This document shows positions 9,019-19,777 of a DNA stretch of 26,460 nucleotides, piece after piece. Source of the stretch: Perkinsus marinus ATCC 50983. Its lineage: Eukaryota; Perkinsozoa; Perkinsida; Perkinsidae. Position numbers and translations under genes: made by a program. Location: positions 151,964 through 178,423 of the forward strand of contig NW_003207677.1 in assembly GCF_000006405.1 (NCBI RefSeq), read 5' to 3'. Position 1 is the first letter of the stretch. Each line of letters opens with the position of its first letter. The notes under the pieces were generated by a model. That model was not told where the DNA came from and did not search any database. It worked only from the letters and a program-made list of their open reading frames with translations.

Positions 9019-10378
9019 TCTTCCTCGCAATCGTGTACATTGACAAACCATTGACCTTCGCTCTTCCTAGTGATGTCCTCATACGTTCGCTTCCTAGGCT
9101 CAATGACTCTCCCAGAAGTACTAAGACCGTGATAGACCCCATCTCCACATAGACTGGCCAATGCTGTACACCAATACATAGCTAACGACGACTCGAACAT
9201 ACTAGATAGGCAGCAACGATGAGGATAAGACGCCACGTACTGGCATGCACGACGCCAACCGATCACCCCTGGCTTCAACACGAAGTAAACATCAGTTCTC
9301 TCACAAGCCGGAAAGCTCTTTGCAGTGGCGAGGCTCTCGTCCATAGCAGTAGGGATGCCTAGTCGAATCAAGTCGTCATTCCATGTGACAGTGGGTTCCT
9401 CTATATACTCTATCTTAGCCTTGGTACTCTCACTCAGTGAAGTGGCGAAAGTGTGGTATTCATCCGGTGTCCAGGACTGATTAGCGTCCAACCTTAGCCG
9501 AGCGGTCCCGACCAACCCCGAGGCGGCAGAGTTGACTTTTTCAGCGTCTCGTATTGGATTTTCTCCGACTTTCAATTTCACGCAACCTCTCAGCTGAGCA
9601 CCGCCTTGGTTTTCCTCGCGAGTGTACATCTGATTGATTTTCACGACTTGTGAAATTTCCCTTCCGTTTGCCCCACCATACCACGACAGCACTTCAGCAG
9701 GTCTTTTTCCTATACACTCGCATACACATCCAAGCAACGCCATCTCCACCGCCCCCTGCAAGCTGATATCACCCGATGATGCAATCCTCGAGGCCTCATA
9801 AACAGCATCAGCTGTGAGGTCAATAGACCGCGGTATGGGGATAGGCTCCATGACTGGTTCGAAGCAGCGGTCAGGATGAAACAGAGGAAGAGGGCAAGCC
9901 TCGCCAACGCCACAGCAAGGGGTTGGTGACGACGACCCATCAGCCGGGTAGAACCTGAGCAATGCACATTGAGGAAAAGTCGCCAATAGATGGAAATTCC
10001 TCAGGCACTACATACAGTGGAGTTTCACCCGTGATGTGAAAAAAGCACTATTGAGAAATATATTTCACAACTACTGTATAGCGCGAATATCGGGTATTTC
10101 ATAGAGTATTACGCCACTCCACATGAAACGGGTGAAACTCTGCTGTATATTTCGTCTGAGAGTTTTCCACAACCCTTAGGCTGGACCACGAGCTGCCATA
10201 TATTTCTAAGATCCGATCGGTGAACTTACTGAGAGTGTATAACAACATAGACACCATTTCGGTCCGTGATGTCAACACGACTACTCCATCTACATAACGG
10301 CAATGGGCTCTTCAGTTTTAGGGTAAATTTCTTCAACACGACCGATTCCACTTCAAGACGACCCGGGGGGAACATCAT
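8961..10378 (-). CDS. menC: o-Succinylbenzoate synthase-like enolase-superfamily enzyme
   Basis: MenC-type enzymes dehydrate SHCHC to o-succinylbenzoate in menaquinone or phylloquinone synthesis; some relatives are N-acylamino acid racemases or dipeptide epimerases. Two exons: 10378-10230 and 9999-8961; 395 aa. The start at 10378 (MMFPPGRLEVES) precedes the usual first strands (KKFTLKLKSPLP). Seen: GVGEACPLP capping region; KLK (the KxK catalytic lysines) in GCVKLKVG; metal ligands in RLDANQSWT, YIEEP and MDESL; the second catalytic Lys in VLKPGVIG; and LSSMFESSLAM, the OSBS SSALESS motif. All catalytic residues are present, so it looks active. The 230-nt intron contains a 131-bp MITE. A substrate other than SHCHC cannot be excluded, and no other men gene is in the window. 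Confidence 0.78.
10013..10147. mobile_element. MITE family 2 with TA target duplication, inside the OSBS-like intron
   Basis: A 131-bp element (10015-10145) flanked by TA on both sides. The left end is CAGTGGAGTTTCACCCGT; the right end, read inverted, is CAGCAGAGTTTCACCCGT. Internal TTTCAC..ACTA and GCGCGAATATCG segments are shared with the copy at 12672-12800. It lies wholly in the 230-nt intron of the OSBS-like gene. TA duplication and CAG ends suggest mobilisation by a Tc1/mariner-type transposase; no such gene is present here. Confidence 0.8.
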
Positions 10379-10770
10379 GAAATTTGGGAAAGCTGTAAAC
10401 CATGTGTGATTCACTCGTCAGAGAACACAAATAACCGCTTGAAATCTAAAGCACATGTTCAAAAGTATCGTAGACTTTTCGACGAGATAAAATTTCACAG
10501 AAATTCCCCGCAAAAAATTGTCGGTTTTTTCATATAATTTCGGCCACTCCCGAGTGAATGGCGGAAAAGGATTAAACTCGAAAGTCAAACAGACCGATCA
10601 AACAGCAAACATAATAGCCTACGAGAAGAACCAATAGCCATCGCCTGCAGCTAGAAACTCGTATAATAACATATACACAAACTTGATGGGAAATGAATGC
10701 TTGTAAGCTGCCGACTGCCCGTCTTCTCCTTCTCAAGCCTATCCAAGTTAGAAACAGATTGATCACCCCT
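10379..10770. other. Upstream region of the OSBS-like gene
   Basis: About 390 bp between the OSBS-like start and the ACT array. No gene is supported. Around 10490-10565 an AATTTCACAG..CGGTTTTTTCA..CGGCCACTCCC stretch weakly resembles the inside of MITE family 2 and may be a very old copy; the match is too poor to call. Confidence 0.35.
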
Positions 10771-11492
<722 letters not shown>

Positions 11493-11501
11493 AAGTAGTA
11501 G

Positions 11502-12390
11502 CTCACACATGGCTTCAATTCTCATAATGTGGGTACCAATCCAATACAGCATTTCCAGATCATATTAGTTTTGACTTGGAAACGCAGTACTTCCTCACTG
11601 CTCCCTATACTACCCTCCCACAGAGTGATAATTCCCTTCGCCAGAACAGACAGCCCCACCAGCAGGCACCCTAAGCCGCAATGCGCTCCTCCATCACTTA
11701 GCACTTTCAACTGTGTTATACTTCTTCAACTAGTATCGCGACGTTTTAACTATCTCATAGTTGTCATTAGATCATCTCAACTATTGTTGACTTCCACGGA
11801 TTGTATGAGGCTATTACCATAATATTGGTACTTCAGGAGCCGACTTTCTACCCTACAGATAGCAACAGCTTCCACACACGACCATTATAGTGCCCTCGAT
11901 GAGCAGTCTTGGAGGAATATATGTTTGCTTTCCTCACCCGAGCTCAGGAGTTTCCAAATCTTATTTTCACAACAATAAGAATCTTCCGAAATTTCCCCCA
12001 CTATCACCAGCATACGCAGTTGACCATATACATGAACCAGAGCAGAGGAACGATTTACAACGGGGAAATAAATCACTGTCGTATGAGTTGAACGAAATTC
12101 CTTCATTTCAACTCAGCCGTTTTACAGGAATACGTCTAATACCGTTCCGTGAGGTATTCACGATACTAAAGGCATCAGCCTCGTGCGTGGTTCCGTAGTC
12201 ATTATTAAACTAATAACCAAATATTTATACGGCAGTTATGGAAGCTGGTACGTAGTAGTGATAGTGGTAGACGCTCAGTTATTTTTGTGGCGCGGTGACG
12301 TTGTTGCTGCTGCCGTGATCGTCCTAGGGCTCCAGCCAGGGATGTCCAAATGCCTATCACAAGCATAGCACCTCACCACCACCGCACCGC
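11502..12390. other. Repeat-bearing intergenic region
   Basis: No gene is supported. It contains one copy of MITE family 1 (11911-12036, listed separately). Short reading frames in both strands here show no domain or codon pattern I can defend. The right end probably includes the 3' untranslated region of the minus-strand gene ending at 12391. Confidence 0.4.
11911..12036 (+). mobile_element. MITE family 1, intergenic copy
   Basis: Starts GGAATATATGTTTGC, continues TTTCCTCACCCGAGCTCAGG, has a GAAATTTCC block and ends in ACGCAGTTGACCATATACATG. The blocks occur in the same order as in the copies at 234-567. The terminal inverted repeat is poorly kept, so this copy is diverged or truncated at the right end. 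Confidence 0.6.
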
Positions 12391-14231
12391 CTACTTCCTC
12401 TCAAAGAAACCATCTTGAGTACGGCCAGCAGCAGCTGCTGATGCTTCAGCTAGGCTCGATCTTGATACTGAGTCCAGCCCTTGGAGTAAAGCCGTGGCCT
12501 TGGTGCCAGCTAGGGAATCCTAAATGGTAAAGTGAGAGACAATATACCTATACTCACCCACGCATGTTGATGACTATGCCTTTATAATGGAGTTTCGCCC
12601 ACTCGGTGGGAAACCCTATATTCTCAGTACGCAGTAGTGTTTTTCATATCACTAGGGTGAAACTCCAAAAATTCATTCAATGGAGTTTCACCGGTGAACA
12701 CTAGTGAAAAACACATTTCACGACTATTGCAGGGCGCAGATATCGCGTTTTTCACGGAGTTTTACGCCACTTCACGTAGAACGGGTGAAACTTCAATGAA
12801 AACTCAGCAACATAATGATATTGCCAACCCCATACCATAAATATAATATAATAAATTAGCGATTGACCATCAATGGTTGCGAAAATTCTTAAAACTTCCA
12901 TATTAGTTTCATAAGCATCTACCACCCCCCGGCTGAAAAGGAGGTGCCGCGCTCAACTGAGGAGACCTAACTAACAAGGTGCCCAAAATAGAATGCGCTA
13001 TTGTCGAGCTTGATCAGAATTCAACAAGATATGAAGATCTTGGCGAGCACTTTTAAATGGTATCAATTCTAAATTTCGGGCACCCTATAGTTCGAAAATC
13101 AATACTACCTTTTCAATGCTCCTGATGCGCATTTCCATAGCCGTAAATGCCTCAAGAAGAGCCTTCCTTCCCTCTTCGGAGCCCTCCAGGCACATATCCA
13201 AGAACTTAGCATCCAATAGACATTGGGCGAACAGTACCTTCACATGAAGTTTCTAACTCTGAATAGCTCACACCACAAGTATTGATTCCTTGCTAAGAAA
13301 TTGCAAACCCAACGTGATTGAGCAGAAGTTGACGTCCCTAAAGTTCTTAATTAGTTTATCTCTATAAGAGGTTAACAGATAACCATATTACATTCTAATT
13401 TAGTGTATTTATAACCATATGACTATTAAAACATAAATAAAAGGATATAATTATATTTATATTAACTTGTTTGACAGACCTTCATTTAATAGATATCTAA
13501 TCGTAATACCATATAATCCTCTATTTATAACCAGACATTGATATATTATGATATGATTTATTAATGGAGTGCTCGAGCTCACGTGAAACGGCGTCAATAA
13601 AACAGTCATTTCGGAAATATTTCCTAAGAGTCATTTTATTTTTTTCATTGACGTAAAACAGTGAATGCTGCTGCACAACCATCGCTCTTGGCATCTCTTT
13701 GATAACAGAAGTGGATAACTGCAATTCAACATGAGTTCCCCGTGGTGCGGTATTACCACATTGCCCAGGCTTGGTACATCAGGAGCGACCTGCCGTATAT
13801 CCGCCTGAACAAATCTGCCATCCACAGAGGCTAGTGTGTGTGAAGACTACCTCTGGTAGGACCGCATAAGCATCGAAAAGTTGTCGAAGTCTTTTTACGC
13901 ATTCTCGTATAGTGGCAACAGAAAGCTCACTCTTCATCGCTGACACCAACATAGGAGAAGTGAACCTGGCATTTTACAGTCTATAGTTGATAAGCCCCCG
14001 TCCGTACTACCTATCCACGATATTCATTATTGCTAGAGTCATAGTAGTTGGAGACTCATTAAGCATCTGCATTAGCTGCACTTCAGACACGCATGGATCC
14101 GACAGAATCGCCAAGCCGAGATTCAACTCTTTAGTCTTCATCCATGTCGAGAGGTTCGCCTCTAACACAGTTGGCTCCTCAGTGGTAGCGGCACTTCCTA
14201 TTTTGGACGCTAGTGATGATGCTACAGCCAT
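12391..14231 (-). CDS. Unrecognised alpha-helical protein with repeat-swollen introns
   Basis: Minus-strand model: 14231-14011, 13965-13851, 13804-13760, 13718-~13653, ~13345-13277, 13237-13109, 12519-12391 (stop TAG). The first three and last two exons join with perfect phase through introns of 41-46, 39 and 589 nt. The middle (exon 4 end, exon 5 start, intron ~13346-13652) is my best guess; the whole would be ~257 aa. The protein is rich in helix-forming residues: LSTWMKTKELNLGLAIL, SEVQLMQMLNESPTTMT, ECVKRLRQLFDAYAVLPE, LLDAKFLDMCLEGSEEGRK and a small Ala/Ser-rich tail ending FFERK. No signal peptide or membrane segment is evident. I do not recognise the family. The start (MAVASSLASK) is the first Met of the first exon. 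Confidence 0.6.
12587..12667 (-). mobile_element. MITE family 2, partial inverted copy in a 589-nt intron
   Basis: Begins ATGGAGTTTCGCCC and ends in ACTAGGGTGAAACTCC. Its right half (GTAGTGTTTTTCATATCACTAG) matches, inverted, the left part of the neighbouring copy at 12672-12800. It is shorter than the ~130-bp family length, so it is probably internally deleted. The two copies sit head to head in the last intron of the 12391-14231 gene. Confidence 0.6.
12672..12800 (+). mobile_element. MITE family 2, near-full copy in a 589-nt intron
   Basis: Left end TCATTCAATGGAGTTTCACC; right end, read inverted, TTCATTGAAGTTTCACCCGT. The interior (AAAAACACATTTCACGACTA, GGGCGCAGATATCGCG, ACGCCACTTCACGT) follows the copy at 10015-10145 step by step. 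It lies in the last intron (12520-13108) of the minus-strand gene. Confidence 0.75.
12978..13084. mobile_element. Third inverted-repeat element (GGTGCCC ends) in the same intron
   Basis: A 107-bp segment with ends GGTGCCCAAAATAGAAT and, read inverted, GGTGCCCGAAATTTAGAAT. It encodes nothing and has no clear target duplication. It ends 24 bp before the intron boundary at 13108. It is unrelated in sequence to the other two families. Confidence 0.6.
13346..13652. other. Extremely A/T-rich stretch, probably within an intron
   Basis: About 250 of these ~307 bp (13370-13620) are far richer in A/T than the surrounding genes, with runs such as TATTTATAACCATATGAC and ATATAATTATATTTATATT. It separates two groups of coding exons of the 12391-14231 gene, so I read it as one long intron, or as a short intron with an inserted A/T-rich segment. 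A CGTGAAACGGCGT fragment near 13580 faintly recalls MITE family 2. No coding sequence is supported. Confidence 0.45.
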
Positions 14232-14659
14232 TAGTAACGTTGGGGAGGCGAGAACAGCAACCTACTACTACTGCTATGTGGAGGAGGCACCTCTGTACGC
14301 TGCTAATCCCATAGATAGTAGATCCTACCATTCCAGCGCTCTAATGCTGCATTGATACAACAGCTCCAGTGGCACTGTCTAGTAAGGCACAAGGAAGGGC
14401 GACCAAAAAAAGGCGGACAAATCGAGATGGTAATATTCTCAATAGTGTGGTATAGGATAAATACTGCGGCGAGCCGAGCGGTATCAGACGGGTCACTCAG
14501 TTGTTGTTATGATATGTCATCTACGACGTGTAAATTCCCACCCTGGGAGCGCGCAGGAGAGATAGATCAAAAACGCCGAAAGTAACACTCGAGAGCAGCA
14601 GCAGCAGCCGGATTCGTTCAAAGATGCAGTCCTTGGATGTTCCCTAGCTCGTTTTGACA
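14232..14659. other. Head-to-head intergenic region or undetermined 5' exons
   Basis: Lies between the start of the minus-strand gene at 14231 and the probable coding exon at 14660. An ATG at 14276 opens a short basic peptide (MWRRHLCTLLIP) that could be the start of the plus-strand gene, followed by candidate GT and AG sites. I could not find a single splice path that I trust. If that start is right, the two genes share a promoter of under 50 bp. Confidence 0.3.
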
Positions 14660-14893
14660 GGTGTCAGGCCGGAAATTAATGACGGAAAAGTACCCTTGCC
14701 GCGGTTCGAACCGGGATCAATCCTGCAATCGATGCGTGAAGAATTCAGCGACAGTGAAGATACTCGAATGAGGCTTCAGCGCGCTACTAATTACAAACTC
14801 TGGGGAGAGCACTGGATGATGTGTGACACGGCTCTACTGCCACGTCATCACCTTCCATTGCCAAAATTGACAGTGAAGCTTAGGGAACCGTAG
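14660..14893 (+). CDS. Probable last exon of a small unrecognised gene
   Basis: A 78-codon open stretch ending in TAG, with coding-like composition: RPEINDGKVPLPRFEPG, SMREEFSDSEDTRMRLQ, a Trp/Met-rich NYKLWGEHWMMCD and a proline-rich basic end (HHLPLPKLTVKLREP). It has no good ATG near its beginning; an in-frame TAG lies just upstream at 14643-14645, so an acceptor near there (CCCTAG) is likely and the gene's 5' exons lie at 14276-14640. I do not recognise the family. A stand-alone ORF by chance cannot be excluded. Confidence 0.4.
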   Translation, partial: GVRPEINDGKVPLPRFEPGSILQSMREEFSDSEDTRMRLQRATNYKLWGEHWMMCDTALLPRHHLPLPKLTVKLREP

Positions 14894-15298
14894 TAGTCAG
14901 CTGGGAACACTTTTTCAAAGTGAGTCCAGCACCCACCCGAACAGCCAACTCGGAATATGCTACTGCCGTACTCAGAATTTGTACTCTGAATGGGTTTTCG
15001 AAAGCTCAGAATACAAGCAGCTCGGATAACATTCGCACTTGAACAAATTCTTTTTCATCGATCTCAGACTCGAAAAAGTGAGCAATTGAACGGGCTCCAG
15101 AGCATCTTGTGTCACAATAGAGTTCGCTAGGGAGATAGCAAGATGGTATCATATCTGGCACAAGCAGTCAGCGAAGCGGCCATTGATGATATTATTTTGC
15201 CTGGTATCTAGCCATAATGGCTTTATGCTAGCGCTAGGCATAGGCCCCTTCATTGGAGATAGTTTAAGTGCTTTAGTGCTTTCTTTACGTCTTAAAAA
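14894..15298. other. Upstream region of the first ACC-synthase-like gene
   Basis: About 400 bp with no supported gene. There are several short CTCAGAAT/CTCAGA direct repeats between 14960 and 15075. The ATG of the next gene follows AAAA, as is common for eukaryotic starts. Confidence 0.35.
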
Positions 15299-17052
15299 AT
15301 GGTAGAGCAACGACTTAACGATTCGGTTCGTGCTAAGCCACCATATAGAATATCGAGGCGCGGCAAGAAGGCTGCTGCCACTGAGTTCACCGTGTATGCT
15401 GCGGCTTTCGCAGATGCTCAAAAGGATCTTTACGATAAGGGTAGGTGGTATTGTTTTATATCTTCACCGTGTTATGGTATGTGGATGTCAGATAAGAACC
15501 CTAAGGGATTCATCCCAATGTGCATGGCAGAGAATAGGACTATGGGAGGTGATGTGGAGAAAAAATTCAGGAAAGTACGCCAGACTGTTCTCGATCGTCG
15601 ATGCTTATTGAGTATATCAAGTTGCATTGTGTCTGGTCTGTTCGTGTGTCGGGAATCTTCGTGTGTGCAGTTGATGGTTTTTCTTCTGTTGCTTGCTTGT
15701 GTTTTTTTGTTTTGACCGGTTTTCTTGTAGACTCTCGCGGAGCTCGCCGCAGATCCTGCTTTCCCAAGGCATCAACTGTGTGACTATGGTGATTCGTCTG
15801 GTATGCACAACTTTAAACACGCCGTTTCTCGGGCTGTCTCCACTCACCTGGCATCTCCTGAAGTAGCTGTCAAAGCTCTGGAGAAGGTTACCGACCAGTA
15901 CGTTATGAGTGAACAGAAAATGCAAGCTGAAGACATCTTATGTATCACCAACGGGTGAGCAGGGGCATGTTGTCAAACTGAGCCTGTTAACTGTTATTTC
16001 TTCAGGTGTGGTTCTGCCATGAATATGGTCTCTTTCTGTCTGGGTGATGGTGACGGCAAAGATTGTTTCATCACCACTTATCCTGCTTATCCTGTCTTCG
16101 CTACTGATTGTGGGCTGGAAGCTAACATTCCAGTGAAGTTTGTTGTGAAAACAACTGAAGAAGACGGTTTCCGGATCAACCTGTAAGCAATCCTATTATC
16201 ATTTAAAATGTTCTCGAGAGTATATTTACAATTCTCAGGAAAACTCTCGATAGTGCCTACAAGCAATGTGTAAGTGAAGGTTATCGTCCCCGTGCCCTTA
16301 TCACGACTGATCCCGGCAACCCGATGGGAAGTGTTGCCAGTGTTGAGGAGCTCCGTGCTTTACGAAATTGGTGCGGTCTGAATGGATTATGGTGGATCTC
16401 TGATGAGATTTATGGCTGCAGTGTACATAATGATTGCAATCGCCCTCATATTTCGGCCTTGAGTCTACCACTTCTTGAAGGGGACATCGATCCTCCGACA
16501 CTGGTGCTCTGGGGCTTCAGCAAGGACATGGCACTCTCGGGCATGCGTGTTGGCTTCATTATGAATGTCCCACGGCAGAGGAATTGGGAACTTATCGAGG
16601 CTATCCGACATGCTGCTACCAAGCAGTATGGTATATTCTCAATGGTCAGCCCTGTTGCCCAGGAGGTGTGCACTAGGATGCTCTCTGACGATGAATGGTT
16701 GCCGAGATTTCTTCAGATCTCCAGAGATCATCTAACGGCATGTAAGCGTATATTGTGTGATGGATTGGCTAAGTTGAACATACCTTATTTCGAGCCTCAT
16801 GCCGGTCTCTTCCTATGGTGTGATCTCACAGAGTTCCTTAAATCGGACGACTCTGATGGGTTGGGTCTCTTCAACACCCTAAAGTCAGATCCGTATAAGA
16901 TGGTCATATCTCCGGGTAGTTGCTTCTTCGCTGACAAGCCTGGTATGATGAGACTATGTTATGCTTGGATGACTGATGGTCAGGAGGCTTGTAGGGAAGT
17001 TATCAGGCGACTGAGCCATCTAGCTCAGGAGAGTCGGAAGGGAGAATTTTAA
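15299..17052 (+). CDS. ACC-synthase-like PLP-dependent aminotransferase, copy 1
   Basis: Fold-type I aminotransferase related to 1-aminocyclopropane-1-carboxylate synthase; outside plants such proteins may act as general aminotransferases, so the substrate is open. Five exons: 15299-15440, 15492-15574, 15731-15954, 16006-16182, 16239-17052; 479 aa, the usual family length. Seen: NPKGFIPMCMAEN near the N-terminus; DYGDSSGMHNFKHAV (substrate-loop region); TNGCGSAMNMVSFCLGDGDG (cofactor phosphate cup); TTDPGNPMG; WISDEIYG (Asp to pyridine N, Tyr to O3'); LWGFSKDMALSGMRVGF (Schiff-base Lys in SKD, plus the phosphate-binding Arg); and RLCYAW near the C-terminus (substrate-carboxylate Arg). All key residues are present. 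The last 814 nt of coding sequence is one exon, unlike its neighbour paralog. Confidence 0.93.
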
Positions 17053-17520
17053 TGTTTCTCAACTGTTTCGGACTTTATGAGTTTTTATATAAACGACCGG
17101 AAGCAGCGTTCAGCTCTATTTGGTGTGTTCTCAAAAGATATTTGGTTTGCAATTTCATTGATTTCTAATCTCTTATCGTTTCTTACTACGTAATGTAATG
17201 TACGATGCTATCGAACTTCAATTGTGCTTGTTGAGGCTCTTTTTTCATTAGAGCACTTGAAGTGGCATTAGTCAACCTCTTCAGTGATAGTTGTTCAGAC
17301 TACTCATAGCAATAGAGCAATAGCTTGTAAAGATAATCAGCGTCTCTAATATGATTTCCCGCGTTTTGTTGTTAGTTACATTGGATCTTCGTGGTGAGGT
17401 TTGACATAGTCGAAAGCAAAAATGGCGCCTTCACGCATGAAAAAGAGTGAGTTAAGTACTAATTTGCGATCCTCCAAGTTGATCAGATTTCGTGATCTTG
17501 TAATTATGGAATTGCCTGAT
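17053..17520. other. 3' flank of the first aminotransferase
   Basis: No gene is supported. It contains the 3' untranslated region of the aminotransferase and A/T-rich sequence leading to the tandem array. No obvious repeat. Confidence 0.35.
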
Positions 17521-18690
17521 TTCTATCTTTGTAGGTTGTTGATTGTGCTATGTTGGTGGTGAGGGAAGTCTCTTCATGGATAGTTGTAGACAATGTGTCT
17601 CCTTCGACCTTTCCTCGGACTACGGTCTTTGTAAGGTCTCCCCATTTGTATGAATATATCTTTATGGGGCAGCTATGCCATCGATTTTCCTTCAAATTTA
17701 GCGAGCATTGTAGTATTGTAATCATGGAACTGTCTATTTCCTACCTTTGCAGGTTGTTGATTATGTTCTGTTGGTGGTAAGGGAAGTCTCTTCATGGATT
17801 GTTGTAGACAATGCGTCCCCTTTGTTCGACTCGTCCTCGGACTACGGTCTTTGTAAGGTCTCCCTTTGTCTGAATATCTCTTTATGGGGCAGCTATGCCA
17901 TCGATTTTCTCTCACGTTTAGTAGGTTTTGAAATATTGTAGACAATGTGTATCCTTCCTTCGACTCGTCCTCGGACTACGGTCTTTGTAAGGTCTCCCAT
18001 TTGTCTGAATATCTCTTTATGGGGCAGCTATGCCATCGACTTTCCTTCAAGTTCAGCAGGTATTGAAGTATTGTAGACAATGTGTATCCTTCCGTCGACT
18101 CGTTCTTGGACTGTGGCCTTTGCAAGGTCTCCCGTTTGTATAGAGATCTCTTGATGGGGCGGCTATGCCATCGTGGGATACGCCTCGAGGCTTGGTGCCA
18201 TCGATTTGTCTGGGGTGGGTTATGCTACCCGAAGGTCTAGGATTATCAATTCCTCTGAAGGGGGTAACTATGCCACTGGTAGGATGCCAGCCAAGGATAT
18301 GCACTAACGCTATCAGCTTATCCTTGTGGAGCAACTATGCCAGTCCAAGGTATGGACTATGGCAATCAGCTGAAGATATATGTTAGTACAATCAGCTTAT
18401 TTTGGTGGGGCAACTATGCCACCTTGGGATATTTTTTAGTTTTTTCGGATGGGGCAACTATGCCGGCTAAAATATATATTCAGCTTCTTGGGGTTGGCAA
18501 CTATGCCAGCTGAAGATGGTGGGGAGTACAGTCAGTTTTCTCGGGTGGGGCAGGTATGCCAACTCAAGCTACACACTACTGAAATATCTTTGAGATAGGA
18601 TGACGATTATCGTGGATTATGTTGAAGTTACTTCAATTTCTGTAGAGTGCGGCAATCAATTACGCCTGAGGGGCAGATATGCCACTGGCT
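17521..18690. repeat. Decaying tandem array built on a GGCA-N4-TGCC inverted motif
   Basis: At the left, two ~219-bp units start GTTGTTGATT at 17536 and 17755 and share GGGAAGTCTCTTCATGGAT. A shorter ~105-135-bp unit (GTAGACAATG..ACTACGGTCTTTGTAAGG..TTATGGGGCAGCTATGCC) occurs four times (about 17586, 17805, 17938, 18074). Further right the units dissolve, but a GGGGCAACTATGCCA core persists at irregular spacing to ~18683, about twelve copies in all. The core is an inverted repeat: GGCA and TGCC flank four bases. No protein-coding sequence is supported across the array; reading frames here only echo the repeat. Confidence 0.8.
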
Positions 18691-19777
18691 CAAGTCTCGA
18701 TTGCGACGGATTATGGTGTTGAAAGAAACTGTAGCGTACATTTGATGGCAGACTACCACTGGAGTTGAAGTTGTGGGAGAGAAGTTGTGGCATCTAGTCC
18801 CGACGACTGGGCAGCAGACTCAGCCTTCCGGGTGGCGGGACATACGATAATACCGCCGTATTCGAGTGGTGAAATATCGTATCCCAAACGACCAAACGAA
18901 CTGAAATGAAAACTTGTCTGGGATGGTGAAAGGGCATGCAACAGTAAGTGTAATTGTGAACTCAGACACTTAGGTTCCTAGCCAATCTTGGTAAAACTGA
19001 CAACGCAAAACGGTGCGGTTAATGAAAACGAACAGATACAATAATCCGTTACTTCGACAGGCTAATCGACTTAACCGGAGCTCATGCAGGGCAGTCTGTG
19101 TATGTCGTATAGTTACTAAGTTAGGTGTTCTCTGCCACGAACAGGCAGATGTTGGTATAACAACAATGGTGTGGCCATATGATTAATTTGACTGTGAGCG
19201 CCAGTTTCAACTGCTTCTTTTTGTATGACTGGGAGTAGATATTTTCGTGCAGTTGAATAGGAATGTGTGATAATTACGTGTGATGGCTTGCGTAGTTCTT
19301 ACACCGTTCGCATTCAGCCTGAAGACTTTAGGCTGGAGTGTGTAAAAATGACCCATTTCACATTGCGTGGTGCGTCATGCGTACTACGCTAGTGCACAAC
19401 CGGGGTGCATCTCCAGTGATAACCTTGGATTCTCAGGAATTGTGACATAATTCAATCTTTATTGCCATTGTTGACTGCGCATTCTCGATCTTGCATGCTG
19501 ATATGTCGGACTTTCACGGGAGAAGGTATAGTGCGACTTGCGTTATCAGTCTCTCGTGTTGAAGGGTTGGTACTACCGAGCATCTATTGAGAGCTTCCTT
19601 GAACTTCATGTGTTGTCCAATACATTTCAAGGCATTGTATGTCCTAGTACAGCGCTCCACATCTCTTGGACTCTAGTCGACTCAGATGGGAATGAACAGT
19701 GTTGCAGTATCCCTAGGCAAACCCATCTGATTCATCTCATTCATTGATAGTAGCTCCGCTGAGGATTCTCAAACTTT
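18691..19777. other. Intergenic region between the two aminotransferase genes
   Basis: About 1.1 kb with no gene I can support. A short inverted repeat (CAGATGGG at 19684 with CCCATCTG at 19723) lies ~50 bp upstream of the second gene's start and might be a regulatory site or chance. Nothing here resembles the flanking aminotransferases, so there is no third degenerate copy. Confidence 0.4.

Noticed and set aside
17504-18334. Several repeated reading frames on both strands
   Set aside because: They mirror the tandem array and share the repeat's period; no independent coding signal.
19684-19730. Inverted repeat CAGATGGG/CCCATCTG as a terminator or operator
   Set aside because: Short, single and with a long loop; not enough to call a regulatory site in a eukaryote.
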